A stretch of 8,441 bases of DNA from positions 1-8,441 of the forward strand of contig JAIXVO010000385.1 of the NCBI GenBank assembly GCA_027482985.1, in the 5' to 3' direction. Each line of letters starts with the position of its first letter. Position 1 is the first letter of the stretch. The notes under the pieces were generated by a model, which was given only the letters and a program-made list of their open reading frames with translations, was not told where the DNA came from and ran no database searches. The position numbers were made by a program, and so were the translations under genes. Below are positions 5,915-8,441 of the stretch, piece by piece. This DNA comes from Cyanobacteriota bacterium (GTDB taxonomy: Bacteria > Cyanobacteriota > Cyanobacteriia > Leptolyngbyales > Leptolyngbyaceae).

Positions 5915-6496
5915 ATGAGCAGTGACGAGATTCAGATGAATGGTTTGCCGGAAGATGAGGAAACCGTTGTCCTGACTGATGATGCCGGACGCACAATTAC
6001 CTGCTCCGTGGAACGCTACCTGGAAGTGGAAAATCAAGAGTATGTGCTATTGCTACCGATTGATTCTCCCGTCGAGATTTTTGTGTGGGAAGGCGAAGAT
6101 GAGGACGATGAGGAGGCAATCCCCGTAGAAGATGAGGACGAGATTGATACGCTCTTTAGTACAGCAAAGGCTGTATTAGAGGAGCAAAATCTCACCCTGA
6201 AGCGGACGGCGGTGGTGCTGACGGTGGAAGGCGAGTTACCAGAGCTGGATGAAGCCGACGAACTGGGAGCAGTGGCGGCAGCGGAAGAAGAAGATGGGGC
6301 AGAAGAATTGCAATACCTTGCTAGCTTTTACTACGAAGAGCAGGAATTTGCCATTTATGCGCCGCTTGATCCTTGCTTCATCCTGGCGCGGTTAGATAGT
6401 GCGAATCAGCCCCATCTGCTTTCTCCGGATGAACTGCAAAAATTAGAACCCATGTTAGAAATGATCGAAGATCAACTGTTTGATGAGATGCAATAG
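5915..6496 (+). CDS. Acidic DUF1292/DUF3727 family protein, first gene of the mltG group
   Basis: The product is a cytosolic protein of 193 residues, very rich in Asp and Glu. Residues about 15-90 follow the DUF1292 (YrzB-like) pattern: a strand pair around VVLTDDAGRTITC, then YLEVENQEYVLLLPID, an acidic stretch (60-77) and a short helix (IDTLFSTAKAVL). Residues about 95-190 form the DUF3727-type half found in cyanobacteria, including QYLASFYYEEQEFAIYAPLDPCFILARL (split here as two related segments near 133-147 and 148-160), and end in an acidic helix. The LPID and APLD segments in the two halves look alike, so the protein may be an internal duplication (inference). No catalytic motif, signal peptide or membrane segment is visible. 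It is followed 44 bp later by mltG. Firmicutes also place a DUF1292 gene (yrzB) beside mltG (yrrL), which suggests a shared, still unknown role. Confidence 0.85.
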   Translation: MSSDEIQMNGLPEDEETVVLTDDAGRTITCSVERYLEVENQEYVLLLPIDSPVEIFVWEGEDEDDEEAIPVEDEDEIDTLFSTAKAVLEEQNLTLKRTAVVLTVEGELPELDEADELGAVAAAEEEDGAEELQYLASFYYEEQEFAIYAPLDPCFILARLDSANQPHLLSPDELQKLEPMLEMIEDQLFDEMQ

Positions 6497-6540
6497 CTCA
6501 GGGTGTAGTTCATCGGTGATGTTTTGACTGAAGGCGGCGC

Positions 6541-7650
6541 ATGGCAAAACAATTCCCAACCAAATTACTCCTCTTTGGGTTAGGGCTGGCAGGGCTGGGC
6601 GCGATCGCCTGGCAAGGTTGGAACTGGTGGGCGTGGGCAGCGGCAGCGCCGCAACCAGTCGAGCCCAATGCCCCAGCCGTTAATCTCAGTATTCCACCCG
6701 GAACTTCGGCTCAAGAAATTGGGCAGGACTTGGAAACGCTGGGCCTAATTCGATCGGCTCAGGCTTGGAATCTGTGGTCCCGCTGGTTGATGTTCAAAGA
6801 TGCCACCGGAGGGTTTCAGGCGGGGACTTACCAACTCACCAAAGCCCAACCGATGCCGGACATCGCGGCCAAAATTTGGACGGGGCAGGTAGCGCAAACC
6901 AGCTTCACGGTGCCGGAGGGCTGGTCGATTCGGCAGATGGCGCAATATTTTGCCAGTCAGGGCTATTTTTCAGAGCAGGATTTTTTGACGGCGGTCAATC
7001 AATTTTCGACAGCGGCCTACCCCTGGTTGCGAACCAAGCCGCCCCTAGAGGGGTTTCCCCACTTGGAAGGGTATTTGTTTCCCGATACCTACCAAATTCC
7101 AGTGGGAACAACAATTCAGCCTGAATACGTGATCAAGCTGATGCTCGATCGCTTTGAGCAGGTGGCACTCCCCATCTATCAGCAACATCAGGGTAAATCA
7201 AAGTTAAGTTTGGCAGAGTGGGTGACATTGGGCAGTTTGGTGGAAAAAGAGGCGGTCGTACCTGGGGAGCGATCGCGAATTTCCGGCGTTTTCCACAATC
7301 GGCTTCAGAAACAAATGCCTCTGGCTTCTGACCCCACAGTGGAATATGCCTTTGGGATTACCCAAACGCCCGATCGCCCCCTCACCTATCGGCAGGTGGA
7401 AACGCCCCATCCCTACAACACCTACGTCAACGCAGGGCTTCCTCCTGCCCCCATCGCCAGTCCCGGTAAAGCCAGCCTGGAGGCCACCCTCACGCCGGAA
7501 GCCACCGATTATCTGTTTTTCGTTGCTCGCTATGATGGCACTCACGTCTTCAGTCGCACCCTGGCAGAGCATCAGGCCGCTCAGAATACCATTCACGACC
7601 AGCGGGAAGCCACCCAATCCACTGGGCAACCCGCCAAGCCCAAAAATTAA
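6541..7650 (+). CDS. mltG: Endolytic murein transglycosylase MltG (YceG-like)
   Basis: The enzyme cuts nascent peptidoglycan strands inside the chain, leaving 1,6-anhydro ends, and so sets glycan length and stops synthesis at the inner membrane. The product has 369 residues. Residues about 8-25 are a single N-terminal membrane helix (LLLFGLGLAGLGAIAW), with the rest periplasmic. Residues about 45-118 form the LysM-like subdomain (IPPGTSAQEIGQDL), and about 120-345 the YceG catalytic fold. The active-site segment is LVEKEA (233-238), where the family's catalytic Glu (E218 in E. coli) most likely equals E235. Other signatures are ERSRISGVFHNRL (243-255), SDPTVEY (263-269) and YNTYVNAGLPPAPIASPG (292-309). 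The tail (about 351-369) is polar and Pro/Lys rich. ATG 6541 is the first possible start because an in-frame TGA lies at 6529-6531; GAAGG (6530-6534) is a fair ribosome site. It lies between the DUF1292/DUF3727 gene and yqeG, all co-oriented. Confidence 0.95.
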   Translation: MAKQFPTKLLLFGLGLAGLGAIAWQGWNWWAWAAAAPQPVEPNAPAVNLSIPPGTSAQEIGQDLETLGLIRSAQAWNLWSRWLMFKDATGGFQAGTYQLTKAQPMPDIAAKIWTGQVAQTSFTVPEGWSIRQMAQYFASQGYFSEQDFLTAVNQFSTAAYPWLRTKPPLEGFPHLEGYLFPDTYQIPVGTTIQPEYVIKLMLDRFEQVALPIYQQHQGKSKLSLAEWVTLGSLVEKEAVVPGERSRISGVFHNRLQKQMPLASDPTVEYAFGITQTPDRPLTYRQVETPHPYNTYVNAGLPPAPIASPGKASLEATLTPEATDYLFFVARYDGTHVFSRTLAEHQAAQNTIHDQREATQSTGQPAKPKN

Positions 7651-7680
7651 GTTCAAAGACTGTTCATTCACCGATCGCTT

Positions 7681-8208
7681 ATGTTCTGGGGCAACCTGCT
7701 ACAACCCAATTTGATCCTCCACGAGACGATTCTGCATCTCACCCCAGCGTTAATCAAGCAGCATGGCTTGAAGGGCTTAGTGCTGGATGTGGATGAAACC
7801 CTGGTGCCATTTCGAGCCGCTCAAGTGTCGGAAGAACTGTTGCCCTGGGTGCAGGATGTACGGCAGGTGGCAGACCTCTGGCTCGTCAGCAATAACGTGA
7901 GCGAAGCCCGGATTCGGCGCATCGGCAAATCTTTAGACTTGCCCTACATCTCCGGCGCTGGCAAACCCTCCCGCCGCAAACTCCGGCGAGCCGTCGAAGC
8001 AATGCAATTACCCGTCGATCAAATTGGCATGGTGGGCGATCGCCTGTTTACCGATGTCTTAGCAGGCAACCGCCTGGGCTTATTTACAGTCCTGGTAGAA
8101 CCGATGCTGGCCCCCAACCAACTACCCCGGCGGTCGCCCTTACATTCCCTGGAAGTTTGGGTTTCGCAAGCTTTAGGCGCTTCCCTCCCCCCACGAGGCG
8201 ATCAATAA
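7681..8208 (+). CDS. yqeG: YqeG-family HAD-IIIA phosphatase
   Basis: The product has 175 residues, the usual length for YqeG. HAD motifs in order: motif I D36-V-D38-E-T40 (LVLDVDETLV) with nucleophile D36 and acid/base D38; motif II S70 (WLVSNN); motif III K95 (GKPSRRKLRRA); motif IV D120 and D125 (MVGDRLFTDVLAGN), followed by the family signature LGLFTVLVEPM. All catalytic residues are present. Related proteins include yeast Gep4 and its plant plastid counterpart, which dephosphorylate phosphatidylglycerophosphate to phosphatidylglycerol, a lipid photosystems need. The same role here is possible but unproven; bacterial YqeG proteins are mostly uncharacterised. The gene starts 30 bp after the mltG stop with no clear Shine-Dalgarno, so it is probably read on the same transcript. 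ATG 7681 is the first in-frame start that fits the family N-terminus (LLQPNLI). No membrane helix is seen; action on a lipid would be at the membrane surface. Confidence 0.93.
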   Translation: MFWGNLLQPNLILHETILHLTPALIKQHGLKGLVLDVDETLVPFRAAQVSEELLPWVQDVRQVADLWLVSNNVSEARIRRIGKSLDLPYISGAGKPSRRKLRRAVEAMQLPVDQIGMVGDRLFTDVLAGNRLGLFTVLVEPMLAPNQLPRRSPLHSLEVWVSQALGASLPPRGDQ

Positions 8209-8321
8209 TGTAAAGTTTTCGTATATAAAATTTCACAAAGCGAAGTAATGGAAAATATAAAGAAAACATTACGTATTACTTGTTTTTGAATTTTCCCTGT
8301 CATTGTATAAACATATAAATC

Positions 8322-8342
8322 GGGTCAAGCTTATAAAGACCC
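8322..8342 (+). repeat. Small hairpin with GGGTC/GACCC stem
   Basis: GGGTC (8322-8326) and GACCC (8338-8342) can form a 5-bp stem with an 11-nt AT-rich loop. It is not followed by a T-run. It may be part of a larger fold with the downstream hairpin, or chance. Confidence 0.3.
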
Positions 8343-8372
8343 AGCCGTTGAATCCCTGTGAATACTTTTGTG

Positions 8373-8407
8373 AAGCGCTGATCCTGTTTAATAGGGATTG
8401 GCGCTTT
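8373..8407 (+). terminator. Candidate terminator hairpin of the mltG-yqeG operon
   Basis: AAGCGC (8373-8378) pairs with GCGCTT (8401-8406), then two G-U pairs, then ATCC (8381-8384) with GGAT (8395-8398) and one more G-U pair. This gives about 13 bp around an 8-nt loop. Only three T follow (8405-8407), so it is a weak intrinsic terminator or a structured RNA element. It lies 165 bp after the yqeG stop. An upstream AATCCCT (8351-8357) can pair with AGGGATT (8393-8399) instead and would disrupt it. Confidence 0.45.
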
Positions 8408-8414
8408 GCAATTT

Positions 8415-8441
8415 GAGGGGAAATGGAGGAAGAGGGAGGGA
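8415..8441 (+). other. Purine-rich tract at the window edge
   Basis: Of 27 bases, 26 are A or G on the plus strand (T8424 is the exception), including GAGGGGAAA and AGGGAGGG. The complement of the tract at 5777-5821 shares these words, so the two may belong to one repeat family in opposite orientation. The right end is cut off by the window. Confidence 0.4.

Larger units (their letters stand above)
1057..8043. repeat. HIP1 octamers GCGATCGC, 12 dispersed copies
   Basis: Exact copies start at 1057, 1470, 1529, 1594, 2148, 2833, 3844, 4586, 4676, 6601, 7269 and 8036. All 12 lie inside coding genes and none in the intergenic stretches. HIP1 is the highly iterated palindrome of cyanobacterial genomes, and this density is the firmest sign of the organism type. 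Confidence 0.95.
8209..8441. other. AT-rich intergenic region after yqeG, no gene
   Basis: The first 110 bases are strongly AT-rich and hold overlapping inverted repeats: AAGTAAT (8243-8249) with ATTACTT (8275-8281), and alternatively GTAATG (8245-8250) with CATTAC (8267-8272). TATAAA-like hexamers near 8306 and 8314 could be -10 boxes, but no -35 stands at a normal distance. The second half contains hairpins (8322-8342, 8373-8406) and ends in a purine-rich tract (8415-8441) cut by the window edge. Confidence 0.55.

Noticed and set aside
7204..7671. Minus-strand frame of 155 codons antisense to mltG
   Set aside because: It is Gly-rich shadow sequence opposite the conserved MltG catalytic core, with no homology pattern and no ribosome site.

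Overview
The window comes from a cyanobacterium. The palindromic octamer GCGATCGC (HIP1) occurs 12 times in 8.4 kb, where chance predicts well under one. The gene content agrees: a PEP-CTERM protein end, a biliprotein phytochrome with an Rcp-type response regulator, and the run DUF1292/DUF3727 protein - mltG - yqeG. Base composition is mixed, and the mix of sensory kinases, heptanucleotide repeats and PEP-CTERM sorting suggests a larger-genome, possibly filamentous lineage. That last point is inference.

Layout. Positions 1-221 hold the last 72 codons of a surface or exported protein with a PEP-CTERM sorting signal, closed by a near-perfect rho-independent terminator (290-311). Converging on it is a minus-strand gene (2440-365) for a soluble histidine kinase with the unusual order REC - PAS-like - GAF - HisKA - HATPase_c. 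A 346-bp divergent intergenic region (2441-2786) separates it from a bacteriophytochrome gene. That region contains a perfect 30-bp palindrome (2586-2615) directly abutted by smaller inverted repeats. The bacteriophytochrome (2787-5084) has PAS-GAF-PHY-HisKA-HATPase_c. It lacks the GAF cysteine of Cph1-type phytochromes and keeps the N-terminal cysteine of biliverdin-binding ones. A single-domain response regulator (5107-5583) follows after 22 bp.

Positions 5584-5914 are non-coding and repeat-rich. They hold heptanucleotide tandem repeats directly after the regulator stop, an inverted degenerate copy 140 bp on, and a pyrimidine tract whose complement is a strong G-quadruplex motif. A co-oriented trio follows: an acidic DUF1292/DUF3727 protein (5915-6496), the endolytic transglycosylase MltG (6541-7650) and a YqeG-type HAD phosphatase (7681-8208). 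The last 233 bp are AT-rich and non-coding, with hairpins that probably end the operon.

How the parts may work together. The phytochrome and its regulator form a red/far-red two-component pair with no DNA-binding output in the window, so the phosphoryl group must pass elsewhere. The divergent kinase starts with a receiver domain and is a plausible local partner, which would make 365-5583 a small branched light-signalling locus (inference). The trio 5915-8208 is a housekeeping envelope cluster: peptidoglycan chain termination by MltG, possibly lipid or nucleotide phosphate removal by YqeG, and an uncharacterised acidic protein that travels with MltG. No CRISPR, tRNA, rRNA or transposase gene was seen.
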